Shown: positions 33,407-42,349 of the stretch, piece after piece | How the letters are laid out: the number at the start of each line of letters is the position of its first letter | How positions within the stretch are numbered: position 1 is the stretch's first letter | Assembly (NCBI GenBank): GCA_905480285.1 | Contig: CAJQPT010000064.1 | Coordinates: 17,899-81,898 of the forward strand | DNA from: an uncultured bacterium | Lineage (GTDB): Bacteria; Planctomycetota; UBA1135; GCA-002686595 | DNA: 64,000 nucleotides | Direction: 5' to 3' | Notes under the pieces: generated by a model | Told to the model about the DNA's origin: nothing | Database searches by the model: none | The model's input: only the letters and a program-made list of their open reading frames with translations | Position numbers and translations under genes: made by a program

Positions 33407-34918
33407 ATGGCAGAGGTCCAGACTCAACCCGCGAGCGTTCGCCTGAGCGGGCGCGCCATGGACCTCGCCGAGCTCGTGATTCGGGGACTCGACGTCCCTA
33501 CCGCGCTCCTGCGCCTCGCTCACCGCCAAGGGCTCGTGGCCCTCGACAGCGCGAGCGGCGCACCGGGACGCTGGTCACTGGTGGCCTTCGATCCGATCGA
33601 GCAGTTCCCCACCCCAGGGCGCCTGGGCGCCCCAGGGCCGAGGGGCCAGGAGCAGGTCTCCCCCCAGGGGAGCGCTGACCTGGGGGGGGGCCGTCCCGCC
33701 AGCCTCGACGACCTTCGCCGAGCTCTCGGCGGCATGGCATGGGAAGGAGACCTGCCCCCTGGCCCCTTCTGCGGCGGGTTCATCGGCGCGATCGCCTACG
33801 ACCTCGGGGTGGAGGGAGAGGACCTGGATCTCCCTTCTGCCGTGTGGCCCCAGCCGCCCATCAGCGGGGGGCTCTACCGCGACTGGCTGGTCTTCGAGCT
33901 CGATGAAGCCGGGGCCGTGGGTGAGGCCCACCTTGTGATGGCAGATCGAGTGGGCTCGGGGGATGACGGGGCGCTTCGCGCGGCGGGCGTCCTCGAGGAC
34001 CTTGAGCGGCCGGGGAGCGCGCCAGAGCCCCAGTCGCCCACGGCACACCGGCGCCACGTCTCCTCGGACGAGCACCAAGCCAGGGTCGAGCGAGCCCGAG
34101 CGCTGATCGAGCGAGGGGAGATCTACCAGGCCAACATCTGCCACCGGATGACGGCGCCGGCCTCCACCGGTCCGCTTGATCTCTACCTCGAACTACGCCG
34201 GCAGAACCCGGCGCCCTTCATGGGCTATCTGGGCTTCATGTTCCCGGATGGCGCCGAGGGCGCGATCCTCTCGTCGAGCCCCGAACTCCTGCTGGAGCTG
34301 GAGGCGCGCGGCGTCGAGGGGCGCCGCGCCCGGACCCGGCCCATCAAGGGCACGATCGCGTGCGGAGCGGACCCCGAGTCGGACGCTCTGCAGCGGGAGC
34401 GGCTGCTGGGCAGCGAGAAGGACCGCGCCGAGCTCGCGATGATCGTCGATCTGGAGCGCAATGACCTCGGACGGATCGCTGTCCCGGGCGGCGTGACCGT
34501 CGGCGAGTTTCCGCGGCTGGAGACCTATCGAGGCCTCCATCACCTGGTCACGGAGGTGACCGGTGAGGTGCGACCGGAGTGCTGCGCCGTCGACGTGGTC
34601 GCGGCGCTCTTCCCGGGCGGGTCCATCACCGGCGCCCCCAAGCTCCGGAGCATGGAGGCGATCGGTGAGATCGAGGGGGAGGGGCGCGGGTTCTTCACGG
34701 GGTCCATGGGCTTCATCGACGTGCATGGCCGGGCCACCCTCAACATCTTGATCCGCACGATCATCCACCGCACGGGCGGGGACGGTGACCGGGAGGTGTC
34801 GTTCCACGTGGGGGGCGGCATCACATGGTCCTCGGACGCGGCGGCCGAGGACGACGAGACCATGCTGAAGGCGTCGGCCTTGATCGCCGCGCTGAGCGGA
34901 TCCGCACTCCGGGGTTGA
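33407..34918 (+). CDS. pabB: Aminodeoxychorismate synthase component I (PabB-like)
   Basis: A chorismate-using enzyme (503 aa) that, with PabA, makes 4-amino-4-deoxychorismate for folate synthesis. The C-terminal chorismate-binding domain is complete: PSKxx-like RTRPIKGTIACG near residues 308-319 (Lys of PIKGT is characteristic of PabB), EKDRAELAMIVDLERNDLGR, FPGGSITGAPKLRSMEAIGE, and FHVGGGITWSSD. The N-terminal domain is shorter and more divergent. Anthranilate synthase TrpE is the alternative. The glutaminase partner is most likely at 285-863. Confidence 0.9.
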   Translation: MAEVQTQPASVRLSGRAMDLAELVIRGLDVPTALLRLAHRQGLVALDSASGAPGRWSLVAFDPIEQFPTPGRLGAPGPRGQEQVSPQGSADLGGGRPASLDDLRRALGGMAWEGDLPPGPFCGGFIGAIAYDLGVEGEDLDLPSAVWPQPPISGGLYRDWLVFELDEAGAVGEAHLVMADRVGSGDDGALRAAGVLEDLERPGSAPEPQSPTAHRRHVSSDEHQARVERARALIERGEIYQANICHRMTAPASTGPLDLYLELRRQNPAPFMGYLGFMFPDGAEGAILSSSPELLLELEARGVEGRRARTRPIKGTIACGADPESDALQRERLLGSEKDRAELAMIVDLERNDLGRIAVPGGVTVGEFPRLETYRGLHHLVTEVTGEVRPECCAVDVVAALFPGGSITGAPKLRSMEAIGEIEGEGRGFFTGSMGFIDVHGRATLNILIRTIIHRTGGDGDREVSFHVGGGITWSSDAAAEDDETMLKASALIAALSGSALRG

Positions 34919-34919
34919 G

Positions 34920-34935
34920 CCGGCCTCCGGGCCGG
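34920..34935 (+). terminator. Small hairpin after pabB
   Basis: CCGGCC / GGCCGG with a TCCG loop lies one base past the pabB stop, followed by GGGG. Short and without T-run, so only a weak terminator candidate. Confidence 0.35.
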
Positions 34936-35111
34936 GGGTGGGTACCTGGGGAGGGCATGGGGGGCACCGTGGCTGGCGGTCAGCGCTCCACGGACCCGGT
35001 GCTTGGTTTGCATTCCGTCGTTAACGCCCTCCTTTCTTGCGGGGGCCCGGCGCACCCCCGAACATGGGGCGACGACGCCCATCTCCCGCTCCCTCTCGAC
35101 GGAGGACCATG

Positions 35112-35960
35112 ATGATCTTCACGCTCGCCCTGTCCCTTTCGCTCCTCGCTCCCGCACCCGCCAGCGCTTCCGCGTCGGCCAGCGCTTCGGCATCCGCCGT
35201 CGCACGGGTCGCGGCTCCTCCCTCGCCCGGCGCGCTCCCCATCCTCCAGGACGATGAGGAGAAGCCCGACAAGCGCGATGAGATCAAGGACGCGCTCAAG
35301 TCCCTGAAGGGGCATGTGGGTAAACGCGGCAACGAGGACATCGAGGCGGTCCAGGTCATCGCGACCCTCAAGGCTGAGTTCCCCGAGAGCGGCCCGAAGG
35401 ATCGCAAGGCCATCGTGAAGGGCATCAACGCCTGCCTGAAGTCGAAGCGCAAGCTCACCAAGGAGAAGCTCTTTGACAACAAGCTCCACCTCGCCGCAGC
35501 GGAGGCCCTCGGGAGCATGGGGCCTGAGAGCGTCAAGGACCTCTCCGGGTGGGTCGATCACAAGAGCTTCATCAAGGACCTCGACATGCGCCGCACGCTG
35601 ATCCTGAGCCTCGGCAAGACCAAGGACGAGGACGCCGTCGATCCGCTCGTCGATCTCCTGACGAACCACGAACCCGCGGTCCAGGCGGCGGCTGCCCAGG
35701 CCCTGGGGGACTACGGCTTCCTCGACCAGAAGGACCGCAAGGCGGTCTTCAAGAAGGTCCTCGACGTCATCACCCAGGTCAAGAACGCGCTCGATGTGGG
35801 GCAGACCGACCCCATCGTCCAGGACCGGTACGACACCATCGCGGGGCCGATGCTGACCACGCTCCAAAAGCTCTCGGGGCACGACGCCCGGGACGCGCTG
35901 GTCTTCCGCCAGTGGTGGAACAAGAACAAGAAGAAAGACTGGGACGAGGGGAAGAGCTGA
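35112..35960 (+). CDS. Exported HEAT-repeat-like protein
   Basis: A 282-residue exported protein. The signal segment (FTLALSLSLLAPAPASASAS) includes an Ala-Ser run encoded by two 18-bp tandem copies. Helical repeats follow, of HEAT/armadillo type: HLAAAEALGSMGPESVKDLS, RRTLILSLGKTKDEDAVDPL, and AVQAAAAQALGDYGFLDQKD. These proteins usually act as protein-binding scaffolds. The second of two adjacent ATGs (35112) is chosen for its better distance to GGAGG; 35109 is also possible. The start of a five-gene run in one direction to 40684. Confidence 0.78.
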   Translation: MIFTLALSLSLLAPAPASASASASASASAVARVAAPPSPGALPILQDDEEKPDKRDEIKDALKSLKGHVGKRGNEDIEAVQVIATLKAEFPESGPKDRKAIVKGINACLKSKRKLTKEKLFDNKLHLAAAEALGSMGPESVKDLSGWVDHKSFIKDLDMRRTLILSLGKTKDEDAVDPLVDLLTNHEPAVQAAAAQALGDYGFLDQKDRKAVFKKVLDVITQVKNALDVGQTDPIVQDRYDTIAGPMLTTLQKLSGHDARDALVFRQWWNKNKKKDWDEGKS

Positions 35961-35985
35961 GATCGCTGGATCGTCGCTCCCACCC

Positions 35986-36825
35986 ATGACACCTGACGCT
36001 GCCAAGGACCCTGAAGCCGCCGGGGACCCTGAAGCCGCCGGGGACCCTGACGCCGCCAGGAACCCTGACGAGCCGTCGGGTTCCCAGGTCGCCCGCAGCG
36101 GGCTCTGGCTCTTCGCCCCAGTGGCGATGGTCCTCTTCCTCGCGCTCCGGGAGCGGGTCTTTCCCTCGCCGACGCCGGGCCAGCAGTCGGCACCAGTGGC
36201 ACCCGACTCCCTTGGCATCCTTGTGCCGGTGACGAGCTTTGAGGGTTGGATCCCGCGGCCCGCCGACGGCGCTCGGCTGCTGGCCCGGCTCGAGCCTCTC
36301 CACCCCGATCCGGCCCGGCAAGCCTTCGACACGGTGGTCCTGGCCGAGCGCTTTGGCCTCGAGACGCAAGCCCCTCGGGGGCAGGATCGCGCGCCGCAAC
36401 CCTGGCGTCTGTCCCTGGTCGCCGAGGCGGGTCCGGGAGGAGCCCTCGAAGAGGAGGCGGAAGATGGCTCCTCAGCTCCTCGCGGGACTGAATCGAGCGC
36501 GCTGGCCGCCGAAGCGGTGGCTCCTCTCGTCGCGTCTCTCGCCAACGTGACCGTCTCTGGCCTCGAGCGCCTCGACCTCGGTCGCGTCGAAGAGGGCGCG
36601 GACGTGGAGCTCCTCGCGGCGCTGTTCGGCGCCACCAGCGCTCCGCTCGAGGTGGGCGAGCGCGCGGACCTCATCTTCTGGGGGCCGGGGCCGACGGGAC
36701 CCATCGTGGTGGGAGACCTGGGCTCGGTGGCCCCGCTTCCCCTCGTCCGCGAGGTGCGCCGCCGCTCGGAGGCGGTGGCGTGGGAGGACGCGCGAAGGTC
36801 CACAGGGCCGGGGGCGGGCAAGTGA
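35986..36825 (+). CDS. Membrane-anchored protein with DPEAAG repeats
   Basis: A 279-residue protein. Residues 8-31 are DPEAAG-type hexapeptide repeats encoded by 18-bp tandem DNA copies. One membrane segment follows (GLWLFAPVAMVLFLALRERV, residues 38-57), so the rest is probably outside or in the periplasm. The C-terminal part (VTSFEGWIPRPADGARLLAR, RADLIFWGPGPTGPIVVGD) matches no family I know. The stop overlaps the GTG of the next gene (GTGA), so expression is coupled. It may form a complex with that product. Confidence 0.65.
   Translation: MTPDAAKDPEAAGDPEAAGDPDAARNPDEPSGSQVARSGLWLFAPVAMVLFLALRERVFPSPTPGQQSAPVAPDSLGILVPVTSFEGWIPRPADGARLLARLEPLHPDPARQAFDTVVLAERFGLETQAPRGQDRAPQPWRLSLVAEAGPGGALEEEAEDGSSAPRGTESSALAAEAVAPLVASLANVTVSGLERLDLGRVEEGADVELLAALFGATSAPLEVGERADLIFWGPGPTGPIVVGDLGSVAPLPLVREVRRRSEAVAWEDARRSTGPGAGK
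36007..36078 (+). repeat. 18-bp tandem repeats coding for DPEAAG hexapeptides
   Basis: Copies at 36007, 36025 and 36043 (GACCCTGAAGCCGCCGGG and close variants), with a degenerate fourth at 36061. The reading frame is kept. The unit matches 13 of 18 positions of the array at 17396-17467 read on the minus strand. Confidence 0.9.
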
Positions 36826-38093
36826 TCGCGACCGCGACGCTCGTCGCTGTCCTCGCGACGCAGGGGACAGCGAGCGATACGCCACAGGAGCCCGGGGTCG
36901 GTCCGGCGCCGCCGGTGGAGGTCGACCGACTGCGCGCGCGGGAACGTGAGCTCCTCGAGCGCATCGCGATCCTCGAGACCGAGCTGCGCGCTGAGAGAGC
37001 GCGTAGCCTCGCGCGTCAGGAGGAGTGGCTCGCCTTCACTCGGCTGCTCCAAGGCTTCGAGATCCCTGCGTTGCCCGATCCCCCTGAGTTCTTGGCCGAG
37101 GCCCTCATCGCCCCGCGAGACCCCGCGGCCGAGGCGCTCGAGCGGACCGAGAACGCGCGCCGTATTCGTGGTGCCCAGGTCGCAGGCTCCCTGCGAACAC
37201 TGCTCAAGGCCGAGGGCGTCCGCGGTTTCGATCTGCTTGAGGTTGGCCTGCTCCATCAGCACGAGGGGCGGGCCTGGACGGGCCCAGTCATCGCCCGGCT
37301 CCTCGATGAGCGCGGCCGCATGGTCGGGATGCTGAAGGCAGAGCGGCTTCGTCTGGAGGTCAGCCGCTCGTCGCGCTCGGTCACCGTCATCCTCGAGGAC
37401 GGCTACGAGTCGCGAGCGGGGTTGCGTCGCGCCTTCGAGGGGGGAGCGGCCGTGCCCACAGAGCTGGGCGTAGCCAACAGGATCGGCGGCGGCCGACGCC
37501 GGGTCTATCTCGGCGCTGTGGACCCCGAACCCTGGATCGAGGCGCTCCCCGAGCTCGTGGACCCGGTCCTGCTCGCCAGGGGAAGCGACGATGGCATGTG
37601 GGACCTTGACGACCTGCGGGTGCAGCTGGTTCGTCTGCTCCACGAGGCGGCCCAGGCGGGGGATCCGCGCTGGCGGCTGGTGGGTCTCGGGGGGGTGCGT
37701 GGGAACGAGCTTCGCGACGTTCAATTCGCCGAGCTCGACCCCGTCACCGGGCGGGCTCAGCGACGGGCCTTCGCCGACAGCGTGCGGATCCGGCTCCGAC
37801 CGAGCGGCGGGGTCGAGCTGCTGCTCGAGGGCGGGACGGTCCGGCGCGGCACCCGCGTGGCGCCCTTCCTCGGGGGCAAGTACCGCATCGTCCTGCCGCG
37901 GGCTCGCGCGGACGATTGGCGCGATGCGGCCCTTCCGGGGATCGCTCCTCCGCCCTTGCGGCCGGCCATGCCGCCCGCTGGGGAGCCAACGGGGCAGCCG
38001 GAGCAGAAGGCGACGCAGCCGCGGATCCAGCGAGCGGCGCCTGCCGAGGACTCGAAGGAGATCATCAAGGAACCCGCCTCGTCCGTCCGGTAG
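36822..38093 (+). CDS. Uncharacterised exported protein with N-terminal coiled coil
   Basis: A 423-residue protein. The GTG at 36822 overlaps the upstream stop and directly precedes a signal-like segment (IATATLVAVLATQGTASD). A heptad-rich region follows (VDRLRARERELLERIAILET), probably a coiled coil. The middle contains repeated alpha/beta segments, for example VGLLHQHEGRAWTGPVIARL and ELLLEGGTVRRGTRVAPFLG. I recognise no family. The tail is Pro/Gln-rich. It lies directly before xseA (10 bases) and after a membrane-anchored protein gene with overlapping codons. Confidence 0.65.
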   Translation: MIATATLVAVLATQGTASDTPQEPGVGPAPPVEVDRLRARERELLERIAILETELRAERARSLARQEEWLAFTRLLQGFEIPALPDPPEFLAEALIAPRDPAAEALERTENARRIRGAQVAGSLRTLLKAEGVRGFDLLEVGLLHQHEGRAWTGPVIARLLDERGRMVGMLKAERLRLEVSRSSRSVTVILEDGYESRAGLRRAFEGGAAVPTELGVANRIGGGRRRVYLGAVDPEPWIEALPELVDPVLLARGSDDGMWDLDDLRVQLVRLLHEAAQAGDPRWRLVGLGGVRGNELRDVQFAELDPVTGRAQRRAFADSVRIRLRPSGGVELLLEGGTVRRGTRVAPFLGGKYRIVLPRARADDWRDAALPGIAPPPLRPAMPPAGEPTGQPEQKATQPRIQRAAPAEDSKEIIKEPASSVR

Positions 38094-38103
38094 CCTTGCG
38101 GGC

Positions 38104-39645
38104 GTGAGCCTTTTCGACGACGTCCCCAGGCGCCCCCGCGGCGGAACGCGCGGCCGAGGTTCACGCTCGGCGCGCCCGTCGGCGGCGCAGCCGTCTCAGA
38201 CCTCGCGGCCGGCGAGGGCGCCCGGCGGACCCACCTCCGGTGCCGGCGGCCCGGAGCCCGGAGGAGGGGGCGGCCCCTCGGTGGAGTCCGTGTCCCAGCT
38301 CACAGCGAGGATCAACTCGGCTCTGAAGGGCTTCGGGCGACTGGCGGTGGAGGGTGAGATCAGCCGTCCGAAGACGGTCGCATCGGGTCACGTCTTCTTC
38401 ACGCTCAAGGACGGCTCCGCGGTGCTGGACGCGAAGGTCTGGCGCTCGGCGGCGCCCCGTGCGCTCGCCTCGGTGGGCAAGCTGGCGGAGGGGGCCAGGG
38501 TGGTCTGCCATGGCAGTCTCGACGTCTACGCGCCCTACGGGAAGCACAGCCTCATCGTGGATCGCATCGAGCCGCGGGGGATGGGGGCGCTGCTCGCAGA
38601 CCTCGAGCGGCTCAAGGTGCAGCTGCGTGAGGAGGGGCTGATGGACCGGCGTCGACCGCTCCCGAGGTTCCCCGCTCGAGTCGGCGTCGTCACGAGCCGC
38701 GACGCCGATGCCTGGCGAGATTTTCTCAGGACCCGATCCCTGCGTTGGGCGGGCTATCCCGTGCGGCTGGTGCACTCGCGGGTGCAGGGGCAGGCCGCCG
38801 CGCGCGAGATCGCCGGCGCCATCCGGCGGCTCGACGAGAGCGGGGTGGACGTGGTGGTGGTCTGCCGGGGGGGCGGCGCGATCGAGGACCTGTGGTGCTT
38901 CAATGAGGAGGTCGTCGCCCGTGCCATCTGGGCCTGCAGTGTCCCGGTGGTGACCGGGGTCGGGCACGAGTCGGACACGACCCTCGTCGACCTCGTCGCG
39001 GATCACCGGGCCCACACTCCGACCGATGCCGCCCAGACGGTGCTCCCGGACCGATCAACGCTGATGGAGGCCATCGAGCGACAGGGCGCGTATCTGGGCG
39101 ACGCTATGGAGCGCGTTGTGGACGGCCGCGCGGACCGCTTCTCGCGCGCGGCGCGGACCCTGCGGCTGCGGACGCCGGCCCGGCTCGTCGAGGAGCGGGG
39201 TGCTCGGGTCGAGGCCGCAGGCCATCGCGGGCGTAGCGCCGCGGTCTCGGCGATTCAGGGATCGACGGCTCGGCTGGAGCGCCTGGCGTCCCGGCTCGAA
39301 CGTCAGAGTCCGATGGCGCGCGTGGTGCGGGGCGAGGGGTGCGTGGACGGGGCGAAGGCCAGGCTCCTCGCCGCCATGAAGGCGCTGGTCTCCGCGGCCG
39401 ATCGGCGTCTGGAGCCCGCGGGGCGCGCGCTCGAGGCGGTCTCGCCCCTGGCCGTCCTGGAGCGGGGCTATTCGATCACCCGGCGCGCCGATGGGAGCGT
39501 TGTAGAGGACCCCTCAGACCTGGACGCCGGAGAGACGCTCACCACGATCGTGGCACGCGGAGAGGTCGACGCCGCCGTCCAGGCTGTAAGGACCCAGGAT
39601 CGGAATCAGGGTCGGGCTGAGGCGCGAGGCGGCGGCGATGGATGA
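38104..39645 (+). CDS. xseA: Exodeoxyribonuclease VII large subunit
   Basis: Large subunit of the single-strand exonuclease ExoVII (513 aa; typical 400-460). Residues 1-58 are a Pro/Gly/Arg-rich extension. An OB-fold follows (ESVSQLTARINSALKGFGRL, VEGEISRPKTVASGHVFFTL), then the catalytic domain with RVGVVTSRDADAWRDFL, VVVVCRGGGAIEDLWCFNEE, and PVVTGVGHESDTTLVDLVAD. The C-terminus has the coiled coil and LERGYSITRRADGSVV. The GTG at 38104 is the first start after the previous gene. No xseB follows; the small subunit must be elsewhere. Confidence 0.93.
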   Translation: MSLFDDVPRRPRGGTRGRGSRSARPSAAQPSQTSRPARAPGGPTSGAGGPEPGGGGGPSVESVSQLTARINSALKGFGRLAVEGEISRPKTVASGHVFFTLKDGSAVLDAKVWRSAAPRALASVGKLAEGARVVCHGSLDVYAPYGKHSLIVDRIEPRGMGALLADLERLKVQLREEGLMDRRRPLPRFPARVGVVTSRDADAWRDFLRTRSLRWAGYPVRLVHSRVQGQAAAREIAGAIRRLDESGVDVVVVCRGGGAIEDLWCFNEEVVARAIWACSVPVVTGVGHESDTTLVDLVADHRAHTPTDAAQTVLPDRSTLMEAIERQGAYLGDAMERVVDGRADRFSRAARTLRLRTPARLVEERGARVEAAGHRGRSAAVSAIQGSTARLERLASRLERQSPMARVVRGEGCVDGAKARLLAAMKALVSAADRRLEPAGRALEAVSPLAVLERGYSITRRADGSVVEDPSDLDAGETLTTIVARGEVDAAVQAVRTQDRNQGRAEARGGGDG

Positions 39646-40684
39646 GCACGATCAGCGGACGAGCTCGCGGGAGAGCTCAGCGGACAGCTCGGTGGAGGGC
39701 TCGGTGGAGAGCTCGGCGGAGGGCTCGGCGGGGGGCTCGGCGGGGGGCTCAGGCACCTGGGCCGTGGTCGTGAACTGGAACGGCGGCCTTGAACAGAACC
39801 TGGCCTGCCTGCGGTCCCTCGAGGCCCAGGGGCTCCAGGCCGGCCGCATCGTCTTCGTGGACAACGCCTCGAGCGATGGGTCAAGGGAGGAGGTCGCGGC
39901 CGCGATGGCGGGGTTGGTTCACCTCGACAACGGCGACAACCTGGGGTTCGGTGAGGCCGCGAATCAGGGCGCAAAGCTGGCGCTGGACAAAGGGGCAGAG
40001 GCCGTGTTCTTCGTGAACAATGACCTCCGCTTCGACGCCGGAGCGTCCTGCCTCGCGGAGCTCGAGGAGACGCTCAGTTCGGGGCCGCGGGTCGGCATGG
40101 CCGGACCGCGAATCCTCTTCGACGACGATACGGGTCGGGTATGGTGCGCGGGGGGGCGCTTGGACTTCCGCCAGAACCTCTCCACGCTGCTCGGCCACAA
40201 GCAGCCCGACGGGCCGCGGTGGCGCGAGTCCGGGCCCGTGGATTACATTCCCGGGTGCGCGCTTCTGGTCAGCCGTGAGTGCCTGCAGGACGTTGGATTC
40301 TTCGACGCTGCGTTCTTCGCCTACATGGAAGACGTGGACCTGGGGCTCCGCGCGCGCCGGAGGAACTGGTCCGTCCTCCTTCGCGGGGATCTGCGCGCCC
40401 TTCATGCCCCCTCTAGCTCGACCGGGGGGGGGTATGGCGCGCGGCGGAAGTGGATGCAGGGCGTCAACTCGATCCGCTTCCTCGTCCTGCACGGGCGCCC
40501 GACGCATTGGCTGCGGTTCCTTGTCTTTGACGTCCTCACGCTCCCGGGGGCGTTGCTCCTGCGTGGGTGCCGAGGCGAGGGCGCCGGCGTGCTCGCGAAG
40601 GCGAAGGGCATCCTCGACGGGGCCCGTGGCCGCAGGGTGACGGCGGAGGCCCTGGAGCCCGGGGCTTCGCGGCTCTGGCCCTGA
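39638..40684 (+). CDS. Family 2 glycosyltransferase (rhamnosyltransferase-like)
   Basis: A 348-residue GT-A glycosyltransferase. The catalytic domain begins WAVVVNWNGGLEQNLACLRS with the usual N-x-N start. IVFVDNASSDGS and LDNGDNLGFGEAANQG are typical of WcaA/RfbF-type enzymes, and VFFVNNDL is the metal-binding position (DxD-like). YIPGCALLVSRECLQDVGFFDAAFFAYMEDVDLG-type residues near 205-238 complete the fold. The N-terminal 38 residues are a Ser/Glu/Gly low-complexity stretch (SSVEGSVESSAEGSAGGSAG) encoded by 12-bp repeats. It overlaps xseA by 8 bases. Likely role: envelope or extracellular polysaccharide synthesis. Confidence 0.88.
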   Translation: MDEHDQRTSSRESSADSSVEGSVESSAEGSAGGSAGGSGTWAVVVNWNGGLEQNLACLRSLEAQGLQAGRIVFVDNASSDGSREEVAAAMAGLVHLDNGDNLGFGEAANQGAKLALDKGAEAVFFVNNDLRFDAGASCLAELEETLSSGPRVGMAGPRILFDDDTGRVWCAGGRLDFRQNLSTLLGHKQPDGPRWRESGPVDYIPGCALLVSRECLQDVGFFDAAFFAYMEDVDLGLRARRRNWSVLLRGDLRALHAPSSSTGGGYGARRKWMQGVNSIRFLVLHGRPTHWLRFLVFDVLTLPGALLLRGCRGEGAGVLAKAKGILDGARGRRVTAEALEPGASRLWP

Positions 40685-40735
40685 ATCGGTTCTGAATCGG
40701 CCCTGAGCTGACCCTGAGCTGACCCTGAGCTGACC
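40681..40735. repeat. Five tandem 11-bp units beginning at the glycosyltransferase stop
   Basis: CTGAATCGGTT, CTGAATCGGCC, then three copies of CTGAGCTGACC. The first unit contains the stop codon of the glycosyltransferase (40682-40684), so the array grew from the gene end. The rest of the 259-base spacer shows only a TATAGA -10-like box near 40891 for the next gene. Confidence 0.9.
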
Positions 40736-40943
40736 CTGGGCAAACGCAATGCAGATATCAGTGTGCAGCGGTCAGGATGGGGGGGGCCGAGAGGCGGCCT
40801 CAGAACGAGTGCTGCGCGCCCCAGATTGATGGAACACGTGGCTGCGATCGGCTCTCCAAGGACGTGTGGCGACAGACGCGGCTAACCTATAGAACCGGGA
40901 GCGCCCTCCCCCGCTCGGCTCCGATTCAAAGGACCCTCCGATC

Positions 40944-42338
40944 ATGAGACTCTCCATCGAACCAGGCCCCCTTGGAACCCTGGGCGCGCTGCTGCTGGCG
41001 GGCGTGGCGTCGTCTCAGGAGCCCCAGCCGCTCATGGGCCAGCCCGTGCGCGGCCTGTCGGCTCAGGAGCTCGCGCTCTTCGAGGAAGGGCGGATGGCGT
41101 TCATCGCTCCGCTGCCCCAGTCCGAGGGTGCGGGCCCCCTGTTCAACGAGCTCACCTGCGCCGGGTGCCACAACGTGCCGGCGATCGGCGGGTTCGGCGG
41201 TCGCCGGGTCACGCGCTTTGGCGTGGCGGCCACGAGCACGTCACCCTTCCAGGCTCTCGAGGGGCTCGGCGGGACCCTGCTTCAGGACCAGTCCTTCACG
41301 ATCGCGTGCCGCGAAACCGTGCCGACGCAGGCGACACACACCGCGCTCCGAGGGACGCCGATCCTGTTCGGCGCAGGGCTCATCGAGTCGATTCCGGACG
41401 CGACCTTGGTCGTGCGCGCGAATAACCAGCCCTCCGGGCTCGTGGGCCGTGTGCACACGACCGTGCCGATCGAGACCCCGGGCGGTGCTCGTCGCATCGG
41501 GCGCTTCGGCTGGAAGGGCGGCATCGCGACCGTCGATTCCTTCTCGCTCGACGCAGCGCTGAATGAGATGGGGTTGACGAGCCAGTTCCTCCCGCAAGAG
41601 AACGCGCCCAACGGAGACCTGGCGCTGCTCGCCCAGTGCGACACCGTCGCCGATCCCGAGGACATGCCGGACGCCGCGGGCTTCACCCGCACGGATCGCT
41701 TCACCCACTTCCAGCGCTTCCTCGCGGCCCCCGCGCAGACTCCGCGGAGCGGGATGGCCGGAGAGGCGGTCTTCGAGGCGGTGGGATGTGCGGACTGCCA
41801 CGTCGCGAGCTACGTGACGGCTCAGGTGCCAGAGGACGCGTTGTCCGGGCAGACCATCCAGCCGTACGCCGACTTCCTCCTTCATGACCTCGGCTCGCTG
41901 GGTGATGGCATCGTCGAGGGGGAGGCCACCGAGACCGAGATGATGACGCGCCCGCTCTGGGGGCTCGCCCAGCGGCCGAGCTTCCTCCACGACGGGCGCG
42001 CGACCGGGGGCACCTTCGAGCAGAACGTGGCGGCGGCCATCGCCGAGCATGGGGGCACGGCGACTCCCTCGGCTCAGGCCTTCGCGGCGCTCTCCGCCGC
42101 GGAGAAGGACCTGGTCTACCGCTTCCTTGGCTCTCTCGGCCGCGCAGAGTTCGACTGGGATACGAACAACACCATCGATGAGTTCGACTGGTTCTTCATT
42201 TACCCCCTGATGACAGGACCGGAGCCGGCGACCCCTCTCTCCCCTGACGACACCGGGGCCATCGCTGACGTGGACCAGGACGGAGACTTCGACCTGGTTG
42301 AATTCGGCAAGCTCCAGCGCGCGTTCACCGGACAGTGA
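40944..42338 (+). CDS. DHOR-type di-haem cytochrome c (DUF1111) with calcium-loop tail
   Basis: An exported 464-residue protein. Two CxxCH haem sites are visible: CAGCH near residue 72 and CADCH near residue 283. The surrounding motifs GPLFNELTCAGCHN, GAGLIESIPD, RIGRFGWKGGIATVDSF and TRPLWGLAQRPSFLHDGRA define the DHOR/thiol-oxidoreductase-like (DUF1111) family, a periplasmic electron-transfer or oxidoreductase group. After the cytochrome part come two EF-hand-like loops, DWDTNNTIDEFDW and DVDQDGDFDLVEF, similar to a dockerin pair. A signal peptide is present (TLGALLLAGVASSQ). The next gene starts 11 bases later. Confidence 0.9.
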   Translation: MRLSIEPGPLGTLGALLLAGVASSQEPQPLMGQPVRGLSAQELALFEEGRMAFIAPLPQSEGAGPLFNELTCAGCHNVPAIGGFGGRRVTRFGVAATSTSPFQALEGLGGTLLQDQSFTIACRETVPTQATHTALRGTPILFGAGLIESIPDATLVVRANNQPSGLVGRVHTTVPIETPGGARRIGRFGWKGGIATVDSFSLDAALNEMGLTSQFLPQENAPNGDLALLAQCDTVADPEDMPDAAGFTRTDRFTHFQRFLAAPAQTPRSGMAGEAVFEAVGCADCHVASYVTAQVPEDALSGQTIQPYADFLLHDLGSLGDGIVEGEATETEMMTRPLWGLAQRPSFLHDGRATGGTFEQNVAAAIAEHGGTATPSAQAFAALSAAEKDLVYRFLGSLGRAEFDWDTNNTIDEFDWFFIYPLMTGPEPATPLSPDDTGAIADVDQDGDFDLVEFGKLQRAFTGQ

Positions 42339-42349
42339 GGTCCCACGTC

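Noticed and set aside
40944..42338. MauG/cytochrome c peroxidase assignment for the di-haem protein
   Set aside because: The GPLFNELTCAGCHN and TRPLWGLAQRPSFLHDGRA motifs and domain length fit DHOR/DUF1111 better than the peroxidase family.
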